A stretch of DNA of 64,000 nt, taken from NCBI GenBank assembly GCA_032158125.1, contig JASKOT010000010.1, positions 186,001-250,000 on the forward strand, written 5' to 3'. Origin of the DNA: Papiliotrema nemorosa (lineage: Eukaryota; Basidiomycota; Tremellomycetes; Tremellales; Rhynchogastremaceae). The notes beneath the pieces are model-generated. The model saw only the letters and a program-made list of their open reading frames with translations, had not been told where the DNA came from and made no database searches. Position numbers and translations under genes: made by a program. Numbering within the stretch: position 1 is the stretch's first letter; each line of letters starts with the position of its first letter. Positions 25,445-35,946 of this stretch are shown here, piece after piece.

Positions 25445-27038
25445 TCATCGCATCTCCATGGTGGAGCTGGATCGTGATGGTACATGGGATAGGAACAGCT
25501 CTTGGAATGGCTCCTGATTCTGGCCTCGTCAGGAGATACCTCTACAAGACAACGAGGGATGCTCACCAATGAGTGGAAATAATACTGTTCAATTGAGAGA
25601 AATGGGAACAATGTCAGCTATAGGTTTTACACTGATTTGAATGATGACTTACACCTCGGATGGTGGCTTCGGTCTGAACAGGGTCCGGTAATTTGTTGGA
25701 ACTCTGACGTCGACGACCTTGAGCAGGACGCGAAATGCTCCGTGGTTCTCCGCTGGAGGAAGTCCTTCGAGGTAAAGTGGGGGCCACGGGGGAAGTAGGC
25801 GACTTGCAAACCGGCAGTGTTGGGCTCATAGGTTCAGCTGATCCAGGCGAGGGGGAGAGATCGACCATGGCGTAGTAAAAGCCTTCTCGTCAGCACGATC
25901 CAAGTCCAAAACCCCATCGACCGACCTGCAAAGCTTGCCCCGGAGATATCGCGGACGGTGTGATCAGGGACCAGAAACCTCTCTTTGATCCTCAAAAACA
26001 CGAAATCTCGCTCCTTGGGCATGGTCTCCCCTCTAGTACGATCAGGAAGTGGATCTCGGAATAAGAGCTCGGGCTGCATCATATCTCCCCTTGTGGCGGG
26101 TCGGCGAAACTGCTCAAACCGACCCCAATGTCGCATATCGTCGTGTTCTGTCGCTCCATACTTTGCACCAGTGATGAAACCGTATTGCGGGCCGATGATC
26201 TCGCCCGTGAAGAAAGTAGTGAGGTGAGGATGTGCGTCGGTCAGGTGGGAGATGGACAGGTAACCCGAACAGGAGGATTCGGGAAAGTTGACATCCTGCC
26301 TCATCAGGGACAACAACCCGCCTAGTGAACGGCGCCATCACTCACCAGGAACCGGACCTCCACTTCGTATGCGCTTCTTCCACTCGTTTGCGTACCACGA
26401 AAGATGCTACCAGCGTGCAGAGCACCGCGACCGACATTGGGCACTCTTGCCTTGGTGACGTCCAAGAGAGGATTGGGCGGTACATTGAGCTCTTCCACCG
26501 TGGTATTGCGGTCTTTCTCTACCGAACGACTGGGAGTCTCCTTGATAGGCGTACATATCGATGCACCGGTAGTCCACGGTTTGGTATGCTGAGACGGCAG
26601 GGATTGAGAATGTAAAGACGAAAGTTCCAGCTTGGGGAATGTTGGGATCGATAAAGGCTCCACTATTGACTCCTCCGCATCCCCTCTGATTCTGCCTGCT
26701 GTAGGAACAGACTCCAACGAGTCCGGGCTATCTCTTTCTCTGCGCCTGCCTCTGAGCGTGGTGTCATCGATGTCGCCCTGGCCAAGACCCAATCCTAGGA
26801 CATTGACATCATCCACCCTGAACTCTTCACCACGTCTCAACCCTTGAGCTCGTACGCAGCTTCCACAGATCCGCTCGATCGGATCAGACAAGACGACTAT
26901 ATCATCTGCATTCCTCCCCGACGTGGATCCCAGTGCTCCTAGACCGCACAAGGTGCATTTAAGGTCGGTCGATGGTGCAGGCGAGTAAGCGGACTGACGA
27001 TCCGCTGGATCGGGCGTCACCGCCGATTCAGTCGGCAT
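25445..27038 (-). CDS. GID4: GID/CTLH E3 ligase substrate receptor Gid4 (Vid24)
   Basis: Minus strand, about six exons, from MPTESAVTPDPADRQ to the stop at 25445-25447. The Gid4 beta-barrel is plain: ALHAGSIFRGTQTSGRSAYE, then VDVNFPESSCSGYLSISHLT, DAHPHLTTFFTGEIIGPQYG, FITGAKYGATEHDDMRHWGR, DFVFLRIKERFLVPDHTVRD and ISGASFAGFYYAMVDLS. Gid4 binds N-terminal proline degrons and brings gluconeogenic enzymes to the GID ligase. The last strand pair (IRGYYFHS, then NQEPFQELFLSHVP) is found only after two more introns and lies beyond a Ser/Pro-rich insert of roughly 70 residues placed inside the barrel. The N-terminal 200 residues are extra; they hold two CxxC pairs (LKCTLCG and ERICGSCV) that could bind zinc. 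Gid4 in yeast is made on glucose return; regulation here cannot be read. Confidence 0.92.
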
Positions 27039-27628
27039 GGTGGGGTATAGTCGACCGTATGGTGTAGATGCACGGCTTGACGGCTTGCGTGCAGCTGAAT
27101 GATCTGGATGGATATGTGCAATGCGTCAAAGGGGGTGTGTTGTCTGATGGAGATGCTCGAGTGACCCAGGTGAGAATGGAGGGGGAGTACGCAATAATGG
27201 AGTCGGAATCATCAACCGGTAGAAGCGGGGCCACATTTCATGGTCCATCTCTTTTGGAGTGCATCTCACTGCTACATCGTGGAAAGTCTTATCCAGTAGC
27301 TTACCCATGCAAACCTGCCATGCAAATAAGATGAGTTGCCTGCCATGCATGCATGACGAGGATGATCTCCTCGATTCTCAGCACCGTTGCGTCGGGTAAT
27401 GAGCTCGTAACGGGGATTCCCTATCAGCCACCCAAAAACATGACGTGTCGACATGTCATTGGTGAAAGTATTCGGTGTGTCCGATTGACCCGAGTGGCGA
27501 CAAAGGGGCCATTGATTATTCGAGTCAGGTGGGTCGCGACTTGGCACAAGATAATCACTCGAATAAAAAGTCGGTCCGAGGTAAACGCTCGACTCTTTTA
27601 TCACTTTCCCCCTATTCATCACCTCAAC
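27039..27628. promoter_or_regulatory. Divergent promoter between GID4 and ASN1
   Basis: The flanking genes point away from each other. Around 27520-27580 lie ttcgagtcagg and aatcactcgaataaaaagtc, which contain TGACTC-like half sites reminiscent of Gcn4-type elements, fitting an amino-acid gene; this is a suggestion only. Confidence 0.4.
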
Positions 27629-29590
27629 ATGTGCGGTATATTCTGTTGTTACAACAGGCAAGGCGACTTGGCCTCTTTCAGACCCAAAGCCATCGCTTTG
27701 TCGAAACTCCAACGACATCGAGGTCCAGATTGGTCGGGATGTCACATGGCCAAAGATACCATCCTGGTGCACGAGCGTTTGGCAATTGTCGGTGTTGGTC
27801 AGTGGAATCTGCTTCCACAACAAGTCGTGCTCACGTAGAAGATACCGGAGCTCAACCTCTGGTCAACGAAGACGAGTCGATCATCCTCGCTGTCAATGGA
27901 GAAATCTACAACCACATTGCGTTGAGAAAGAGCTTGAAGAACCCCGCTACATTCAAGACTCACTCGGACTGTGAGGTCATCATGCACCTTGTCAGTAGTC
28001 CATGTAAGCTTTCTTGACCGGTCCTGATGTCCAGTACAAGGAGCACGGAACCGGTCTCTGCAACATGCTCGACGGAATGTTCTCCTTCGTCCTCTTGGAC
28101 ACCTCTGTCACCCCCTCTCGACTGATTGCCGCTCGAGATCCTATCGGTATCACAACCCTCTACATGGGATACCACTCTTCCAACCCTGACAACGTCTTCT
28201 TTGCCTCGGAAATGAAATCTATTCACACTGAATGTGACACTTTGATCGCCTTCCCCCCAGGTCACTTTTACGATTCCAACACCAAACAAGTCGAGAGGTA
28301 TTTCAAGCCAACATGGTGGGATACCGACAAGGGAGAGATCCCTCACAACCCGGTCGACCTCGAATCGTTGAGGACAACACTGGAGGCTGCTGTCAAAAAG
28401 CGTCTCATGTCAGAGGTGCCATACGGTGTCTTGCTATCGGGTGGTCTGGACAGTAGTTTGATCGCCTCGATCGCTGCTAGGGAAACGGATAAGCTTGCGG
28501 ACGAGCAGGAGAGGCTGAGGGCCGAGAGGAAAAAGGCAGTCGCAGAGGGCCGAGAAATCAGTGAGTACACCATCTATCCGGCATCATATGTGCATCCCTA
28601 ATTGAATTTTTAGCTGAGGAGACCACACTCGCTTCATGGCCTCGATTACATTCCTTTGCTATTGGTCTTCCCGGCGCTCCCGACCTGATCGCCGCCAAGA
28701 AGGCCGCCGACTTCCTCGGAACCGTTCACCACGAATACCACTTTACTGTCCAAGAAGGACTCGATGCCATTCCAGAGGTCATTTACCACCTCGAAACCTA
28801 TGATGTCACCACTGTTCGAGCTTCTACCCCCATGTACCTCTTGTCTCGAAAGATCAAAGCTATGGGAGTCAAGATGGTGTTGAGTGGTGAAGGTTCCGAC
28901 GAGATTTTCGGTGGTTACCTCTACTTCCACGCCGCTCCCAACGCCAAGGACTTCCACGAGGAGTGTGTAAAACGAGTCAAGAACCTGCATACGGCAGATT
29001 GTCTGCGAGCCAACAAGTCGACCATGGCTTGGGGCCTCGAGGCTCGAGTCCCATTCTTGGACAAGAGTTTCTTGGAGGTCGCCATGAATGTCGATGCCAA
29101 GCACAAGATGTTCAGCAAAGGTGCCGAACAAGCTACCGACGCCGACGGTCGACCCATCATGGAGAAGGTGAGTCATGCGTTACCCCTACAGGTTTTATAG
29201 ACTGACCATCAGTACATTATTCGAAAAGCCTTTGACTGTTCGCCAGATGGGAAAGCATACTTGCCCGACTCGATCTTGTGGCGACAGAAAGAGCAATTCT
29301 CAGACGGTGTGGGATACTCGTGGATCGATGGCATGAAAGAGCACGCCGCACAGGTCGTCACGGACGAGCAAATGGCCAAACGAGCCGAGAGGTGGCCAGA
29401 GAGTACCCCGGATACAAAAGAGGCATACTGGATCAGAGAAATTTTTGAACATCATTTCCCTTCCAAGGCCGCTGCGGGTACTGCCGTACGATGGGTCCCC
29501 AAGCAAGAGTGGGGTGTCTCGTCGGATCCTTCAGGTCGAGCCGTTTCCATCCACACTGCCGCTTACGCCAACGGCGCCGCCAAACAATAG
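27629..29590 (+). CDS. ASN1: Asparagine synthetase (glutamine-hydrolysing)
   Basis: Five exons. The start [13 protein letters not shown] places the nucleophile Cys at position 2 after Met removal, as in all class II glutamine amidotransferases; the amidotransferase domain continues with [32 protein letters not shown] and FVLLDTS. The synthetase half has the PP-loop ATP motif [55 protein letters not shown] and [10 protein letters not shown]. It makes asparagine from aspartate, glutamine and ATP in the cytosol. Introns follow IVGV (phase joins EDTGAQP), CEVIMHL, EGREI and IMEK; the unspliced frames stop soon after each. The C-terminus, [19 protein letters not shown], is the usual eukaryotic end. 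Length is normal. Confidence 0.96.
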
Positions 29591-29886
29591 GAGAAGAGTA
29601 GAGATGCAGGATATCAGTCGTCTCATAGCATAGATCTGTCATGTTTTTAGAGCTTACTCAGCAATCACGCATGCAAGGATCGCTTGAAACGCGTTGACTT
29701 TGCCTTACTAGACATGCAGAGGGGCTGATTTTCCGGGGACAGAATAACAGGGCTGGTAGCCTATGCATCTAGAATCACTGGAAACAAGCTAGCCATCTGC
29801 CTGGTACATCAAGACGCTCGTCAACTACTCCCCTCGTCGCTCTTTCGAACAACCTACAAGCTAAAGTTCCTCGGCCAGGACCGTGA

Positions 29887-32471
29887 TTACCTGCCAAACT
29901 TCTCTTTCAAACCTCTATCGACGTCGGCCCAGTACATATCTCCCGCGGCCCCTTTCTTCCTGGGCAGCCTATCCATGGCTCTGACCAATTCCGCAGGCGT
30001 CAATCCGTACGTGTCGCAACGGATTTGGATATTCTTCTTGTACTCTTCCTTCTGCCTCTCTACCACCGTCTTTCCTGTCGCTACGTTTGCTTGCCATTCT
30101 TCCAGCGTTACCACGGGTGCAGGCGGACGAAGTGGAGGGGTAGACGCTGGAGGCAAGGTAGAATCGGGGATCACTTGAGCTCGAGGAGGGATGACTGTGC
30201 TGGCCATAACGGTATCGGGTGTTTCATCCTCTTGAGACTCTGCTACCGGACCGGATTTGCGCCGCTCGGATCGCGACAATGAGGCGCGTTGACGTTTTCG
30301 CTCGCTGGATTGGATCATACCATCGATCAAAGAACGCTTGTGAGAAGAAGACACGCCAGGAGTAGAAAATCTAGCCGTGGCTGACAGTCGCCTAGGAGTA
30401 GAGAGCTCTTTGGCGAGTTCTTCAACATGACGGGATCGAGAGGCCGACGTGCCCGCGGAAGCGGTTGCTACCTCCTTAGGTGCAGGTGTATGTACGGGTG
30501 GGGCCTCGTTATTCACGGTCGAGCTCGACATCGGTATGTTGTCTGGTCCGATATCAATCCGGACCTTCTTTGGTGACTTGGACAGCGATCTGGTCGTAGG
30601 GAAATGGTCATTGACCGTCGGCTGCTTCGCACTAGGAAGTCGATTACCAGTCGACCCGAAGATGTCCTCATTTGGCCTCGCAATTGGTACGGGTATTGTT
30701 GGCACCGTTGTACTTGGGGTGACTCGCGGAGGTCCGCTGTGCAACTCATCGTCCGATGCCAGGTCGACCAGGTTCGTCTTCTTCGATTGCACCGGTTGAG
30801 GCACGACTGACGTTTGTGATGGACCGCCTCCAATCGGTTGCGTGAACACGTCTGCCTGTTCCACCACGGTCTTTGGATCACTGATACATCGTGAGTAGGG
30901 TGTGATGTCGCCAAGTCTGAGCTCTACTCACTGGCTGGCAAGTTCCGTTATCCGCGCTCCTTCGCGCTTGGCAGTGGTGTCTTGCTCGACCGGGGACTTG
31001 TCCTTCTTCACAGTAGCTTTCTTCTTTGCACTATTTTCGGTCTCGACAGGGACATTGACCTGAGCCACAACTGCCTCTGAGGTGCTGCAACGGTCAAGAC
31101 CATTCGTTTTTATCGACTATATCCTGCTACTCACCTGCTGGCGATCTGCGTCAACCGTGCCCCTTCTTTCTGCGCGACGGTATGCTCGCTAGCGGGTTGG
31201 CTACTCGCTTGAACGACTGCTGCAGCCGGCGCAGGCTGAACAGCTCTCGCTTGTCGAGCTTGCTCTTCAATTTCCTTCGTTTTACGCCTCTCATCCTGAG
31301 TTTTGAGCGTCTTTGTATCAATTCCAGCATCGATGAACCTCTTGATCCTCTTTTCCAACACTGCGGCAGACTTTTTAAAGTGTTCGTGCCATGATTGAGC
31401 AGTGTGCCTCCTGGTGATATGTTGAAGATTCGACACCGTGACCTAGATTATCAGTCTGTCTCGAAAAGCCACCGCGGACAAACTGCTGACCATATTGCTG
31501 TACGTCTTGCGCGACATCCATGATCCTGTTGGGTGGTGCGCTGCGAGATATCGACATAGGAAATCATCATCCTCCGGTGTGTAGTCAACTCTCGGTCTGT
31601 CCGTTAGCAACGCAAACGCCTCCTCTATTGTCTTAGGAAGGACATCGACTTACTTGCCGGTGGGTCTTCCCGGTCCCCTACCCTTTGAAGGTGCAACTTC
31701 CCTTTCCATTGGGTCGACCTCTCTCTCTTCTTTTTCCTTGGGAGGCCATGTCATCCGTCCGACCTTTACACACTCTTCAATCCAATCCCTCTCCACCACC
31801 CTCTGCCATTCCCTCTTGTACTTAATCTTTTCGGCCATTACCGTCTTGTAGAAATTGGTCGTTTTGTCCACTACCAACAATTCTGCCAAAGCTCTCTTAT
31901 CCACACATAATCCTCCAGCTCGCTCAATCAGCGACATGACGGCTTGTTGGGCGGAATGGGCATCGGGTTCTGCATTCCTGTGCACATTGACACTAACCCA
32001 GACTATGACCGGGGAGTGGAATCTGGCTGCATCGGGATGAACAAGTATAGGAGATGGACTGAGGAGATCGGATATTGGAAGTGACGATCCAGCAAGACGG
32101 GAAGAAGCTATCCAATGGTAAGGTTTCACAGCGGGATGGACCATTTTGGGATACGATTTGGCGAGAAATGTAGCTTGATCTAGCTCTTCTTTGTACCGTG
32201 GTGCTCGAGGATTGACGAGGATGACCGTACAACCGGTGCGTTCCGACAATACTGTCCCTCCGAGTTCCTGAAATCAGCCGTGAAATTGCGGAGGGAAAAG
32301 AGGTCTCACTTGAATGTAAGTCGTCAGAATCCTTATACGAGACTGAGCAAAGTGGTACTCTGGGAAGAAAATGCGCTCGCCCTTCAAGACATCTTTGAGG
32401 TCATTAGCGGTGTTTGGTGGTCCAGCAGAGGACGATGCCATGCCGTCGTCATGTTGATTGCTTGTTGACAT
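29887..32471 (-). CDS. RAP1: Rap1-type telomere protein: BRCT plus Myb-like domain
   Basis: About seven exons from MSTSNQHDDGMASS (an ATG nine codons upstream is also possible) to the stop at 29887, around 770 residues. Order: BRCT-like region (GERIFFPEYHFAQSRIRILT, LGGTVLSERTGCTVILV, VKPYHWIASSRLAG) within about residues 30-120; a second BRCT-like stretch (IERAGGLCVDKRALAELLVV ... RDWIEECVKVGRM); then a Rap1-type Myb, VDYTPEDDDFLCRYLAAHH and PTGSWMSRKTYSNM spliced to RRHTAQSWHEHFKKSAAVLE. The C-terminal end (YGLTPAELVRAMDRLPRKKG, then YWADVDRGLKEKFGR) looks like the Rap1 C-terminal protein-interaction module. Rap1 proteins sit at telomeres, directly or through a TRF partner. A short motif is repeated at an exon spacing: EGARLTQIAS and EGARITELAS. 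The linker is Ser/Pro-rich and basic. RAP1 is my best name; TRF-interacting orthology is not tested. Confidence 0.85.
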
Positions 32472-33073
32472 GTCGAGTCGGACCTTATGAGAATACACGC
32501 ATGAGTAGCGGGATCAAGATGGGGGAGATCCTCCCAGGCTACCTGGCGGGCAGTATCCTGATGCTCGCAATGATGGACGATGTGGAAGTCGACTCGACGC
32601 TATGCGAACCAGAGAGAGCCAGAGATGAAAGAGCGGGCTGTTTCATCCAAATAATCATGACGCGACTTTTGTTGTTGTTGGCCACCCGGAACCACTTCGG
32701 ATATACCGATCCAATCGACATGCTCACAACTGGCTCGGAACATAGTATGCATAGGTACACCCCATTACTAGAAGACAAGCGGTAATATCTTGACGCACAC
32801 ACGTTACCAAGAAAAGGAGGACGACTGCGGAAAAAGACGTTCAAGGCGTAGAGGTACGATCGTTGGGTCGTGTATCATGGGCGTGTTTTCGTCCTCAACC
32901 CGTTTCCGCATGATTAGTGATTAAGAGGCATAAAGAGGCAAGTGATTCGATTTATTGGAACGAAGATTACCGGAAAGAAAACTGGGATTTGGAAAAGTGG
33001 GAAAAGTCCTATCGCTAGGCTAGGGAACAGCGATTCATGGGACGATGTAATTGCCCGCATCAAAGCAAGTCCT
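32472..33073. other. Rap1 promoter and 3' region of the GPI-protein gene
   Basis: The two minus-strand genes are tandem here. No believable coding frame was seen on either strand. Confidence 0.4.
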
Positions 33074-34340
33074 CTAGAAGAGGAGAGCGAGACCACCGAG
33101 GAGTCCAGCGGCGATAGCTGGAAGACCAGCGACAGCTCCGCCAAGCGCGGCGCCGGTGGAGGAAGCAGCCGCAGCAGCCGAAGTGGCGGACGAGGCAGCG
33201 CTCGAAACGGGAGTGCTGCGAAGTCAGAGGCCTGAAAAGTGACAATCGACCTACCTAGAGGACGAAGCCCTAGAGCTGGAAGAAGCAGCGGCAGCCGACG
33301 ACGCCGACGACGAGGACATCATGGCGGCAGAAGACGATCGAGCGAGCGAGGTGGTGCTGGTGGTTCCGACAGCAGAGGAAGTGGCAGAGAGAACAGCCGA
33401 TCCAGAGCCAGTGGTGGTGATGGCGCCGGTAGTGGCGACACCAGCGGTGGAAGCGCTCGAGTTGAGGCAGGAGTTGGACGAACCAGCTTGGACCTGGACA
33501 TCAGGACGGGCACTTCACGAACGGGTAGAACACACGGTGAGAGGAGAAGAGTAAGCGATGTTACCGTCAGCGCCGGTGAGCTTGAGGGTGAGGTAGGTTC
33601 CTGCGGCAAGGTCTACGGTCCAAGTGTAAGGGCTCGCAGTGAGCGAGCTGGAGAGGGTCGAGATGGCAGCGGCTCCAGTCTGACCACCGGGGATAGTAGC
33701 CCTAGGTAATCAGTACGTGTATATCATGGGAACGACGGGAAGAAGTTCGAGCACGAAGAGGCGAATGCCAATGACTGGATGCGCATCGGATCTTGCTTTC
33801 GTAGGGTCGAATGGATAACAAATCCGAGGCTCAGATACTCACAAGATGAAGGGCGAAACTCCTCCGGTCCAGGTGATCGAGACAGGTTCTGAATCATCAG
33901 CACATATTCGACATACGATTAGACGGTAAGCAATCAGGAACTCACGGCACTGGACAATGGCAGCCTGGGGAAAAGTCAGCAGGTATTCACCATAGCACGA
34001 GGAAGTCCGCGGATGGCACACTAGTGGCAAGGAAGACGCTGAAGGGTGTCGAACCAAACAGGCTTCCTTGCCCACGTTCATGGGTGGGTTGATCAAGGTG
34101 GACATACCGGCTAGAAACGTCAGCTATGTGATCTAGATGAGAGTTTCTGAGAAGCAGAAGGATAGGCTAGCTGTTGCACTCTGTCCCGTAGATGCTCAAC
34201 GATTGCGCAGCAACATGAGAATGACCCCGGCGATTGTGTAATCGCGATTGCAGATGTCAGACACTCACTGTAGCGATCGAAAAGGTCTGAGCCATCGCTG
34301 TAGCAGCGAGCGCAAGAGTAGCGGCGAGCTTGACGAACAT
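33074..34340 (-). CDS. Ser/Thr-rich GPI-anchored cell-wall protein, Kre9/Knh1-like N-terminal domain
   Basis: A signal peptide MFVKLAATLALAATAMAQTF starts at 34340. After a long first intron comes STLINPPMN, then AAIVQCQPVSITWTGGVSPF, ILRATIPGGQTGAAAIS, YTWTVDLAAGTYLTLKLTG and NIAYSSPLT, a pattern typical of fungal Ser-rich Kre9/Knh1-like wall proteins. A 43-nt intron (GTGTGT ... CTGATGTCCAG) removes an in-frame stop before VQAGSSNSCLNSSA. The rest is Ser/Thr/Ala (SSSSASSAAAASSSSRA), a usual O-mannosylation stalk, and ends GALGG...AAGLLGGLALLF, a GPI attachment signal. The final exon begins at about 33211 and the stop is at 33074-33076. The opposite strand of this biased exon shows a spurious Arg/Ser/Gly-rich 156-codon frame (33239-33709). 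Role probably structural in the wall. Confidence 0.85.
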
Positions 34341-34438
34341 TGTTGTGGATGTCTACGAAGTGTAGGTGATCAAGAGCTGATGACAGGAGAAGGGGGGGAT
34401 GGAACAGGGAAGATGAAGTCTCGAGGGGATGGGTCGAG

Positions 34439-34444
34439 TTTATA
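34439..34444 (-). promoter_or_regulatory. TATA box of the GPI-protein gene
   Basis: TATAAA on the minus strand lies 99 bp before the ATG at 34340, the usual spacing. Confidence 0.5.
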
Positions 34445-34533
34445 TCCCCCCTAGAGGTGGCTGGCTAAAATGGGATCATGGCCGCCTTTCCACCGGGTGA
34501 AAATTACTAAAAGTGGCAAAATCATCAAATCAC

Positions 34534-34543
34534 CCCCCCCCCC
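34534..34543. repeat. C homopolymer (10) next to cttttcag
   Basis: Ten consecutive C followed by ttttcag, in the shared upstream region of the GPI-protein gene and the methyltransferase gene. Compare the tracts at 44984 and 54530. Confidence 0.7.
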
Positions 34544-34655
34544 TTTTCAGGCACAGCCACCTGCTATCTCCCCCGGTGGAGGTCGTCCACTCTGATGATT
34601 GGCCAAAGAGACACGCCCAAGGGTTAATGGACATTTCTCGAACATACTCAATGGC

Positions 34656-35829
34656 ATGGAGGGTCTTGATGGTCGACCAGACCTGAGCTATGATGTCTCT
34701 CAAGGCAGAGAGAGTCATACTATACCCCTCATAAGTCCCACAATCGAGCAAGTCACCCTCCTTCAACGATCCTTTACCGTACGTGGAACCCAAATCGCGC
34801 AACAGCTTGCGGGTACAGTTTCAAAGGTGGTCAGGCTCTGACGAGATAGTACATTGCCGACTCGATATTACCTGATCTGACACCCATATCAGCCACACGT
34901 CCGTCTGCTCGGGATCCTGCCGATACCGTGCCGAGTGACGACGAGGCATCCTCAGGCGAGGATGAAGGTTGGGGTTGCAGCTGTGCCAACTCGGTTAGCA
35001 CATGCTCAGCTGCGCAGGGAGACGAATGCGACTGCGTTAGCAACTTCGGTAGGCTGCCTCGGTGTGTCCATCCTTTCCACAGTCTGATTACAGGCAACTT
35101 CTACATTGAGGGCGAAACGGGACAGACGGTCCTGCTGTTGGATGCCTTACCGGAGCGGCTACCGTTGGTAGAGTGCGGGGAGGAGTGTAACTGTACGGCG
35201 ACTTGCACGAATCGGCTTACTCAAAAGGGTATACAGTGAGTGTTATCTGTCCATAGCCCGATGGTTCAACTCAGCCAAGGACATGCGTTTCTGTGAAGTG
35301 CACACAGGCGGGACTAGGCGCTTTCTACTCGCTGGGAAACAACGAAATCTTACCACCGGGGTCCTTCATCAGCCTATACGCCGGGGAATACCTCGACACC
35401 ACAGAAGCCCGCTCAAGATGGAGCAAGGGATACTCTGACAACTACATCTTGTCTTTGAGGATATCAGGCGAGGAGCTGCATATCGACCCGAGGCATTATG
35501 GCAATTACGGTCGTTTCCTCAACCATTCTTGCGATCCGAACTGTGTCATACAGATCGTCAGGTGGGGCGGAGGTGATACGTGGTCACGAGCCGCAATCTT
35601 TGTGAGACCTTTCACAGAATGCGAAGGTGTCTAATGGCAGACCAAGCGGGTCGTCCATCCAGGCGAGGAGTTGACCTTTGATTATGGGAATGCCTCGGGA
35701 GCGTCTGTTCCGCTCGACCCGAGACAGCGCGTCACAGACCCGAAGGAACAAGGCGAGCTGCGGAGGACAAAGTGCCTGTGCGGCGCGCCAAATTGTAGAG
35801 GATACATGCCTTTTGACGAGACCTTGTAG
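34656..35829 (+). CDS. SUV39/Clr4-type histone lysine methyltransferase without visible chromodomain
   Basis: Four exons. Translation probably starts at the ATG at 34656 (MEGLDGRPDLSYDVSQ); the frame upstream begins only with TTG. After about 55 residues the chain enters a pre-SET domain with the full nine cysteines in the triangular zinc pattern: WGCSCANSVSTC, GDECDC, VECGEECNCTATC then TNRLTQKG. The SET domain follows: GLGAFYSLGNNEILPPGSFI, YAGEYLDTTEARSRW, the cofactor-binding NHSC motif in YGRFLNHSCDPNC, and GEELTFDYG. Post-SET cysteines CLCGAPNCRGYM close it. The pre-SET plus post-SET set is the mark of H3K9 methyltransferases. No chromodomain can be found in the short N-terminus, so recognition of methylated H3 would need a partner or an exon I missed. 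Introns join LAG-ATRPSAR, KGIQ-TCVSVK and AAIF-TKRVVH. Confidence 0.88.
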
Positions 35830-35946
35830 ATTACACCTCACGTCGCTGATATTCATGGATGGCGGATTTGACCGAAGGATTGTGATGCTCGTTCATGTTT
35901 ACCGTTGTTGTCTCTGCTTCCACGACCTAGAGACGCTTGCTTCAAC

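Noticed and set aside
33239..33709. 156-codon plus-strand Arg/Ser/Gly-rich frame resembling an RS-type protein
   Set aside because: It is the mirror of the Ser/Thr/Ala-rich exon of the GPI-anchored protein, which has a signal peptide, domain, splice sites and GPI signal.
34599..34655. Start of the methyltransferase at 34599
   Set aside because: That codon is TTG, not ATG; the first in-frame ATG is at 34656.
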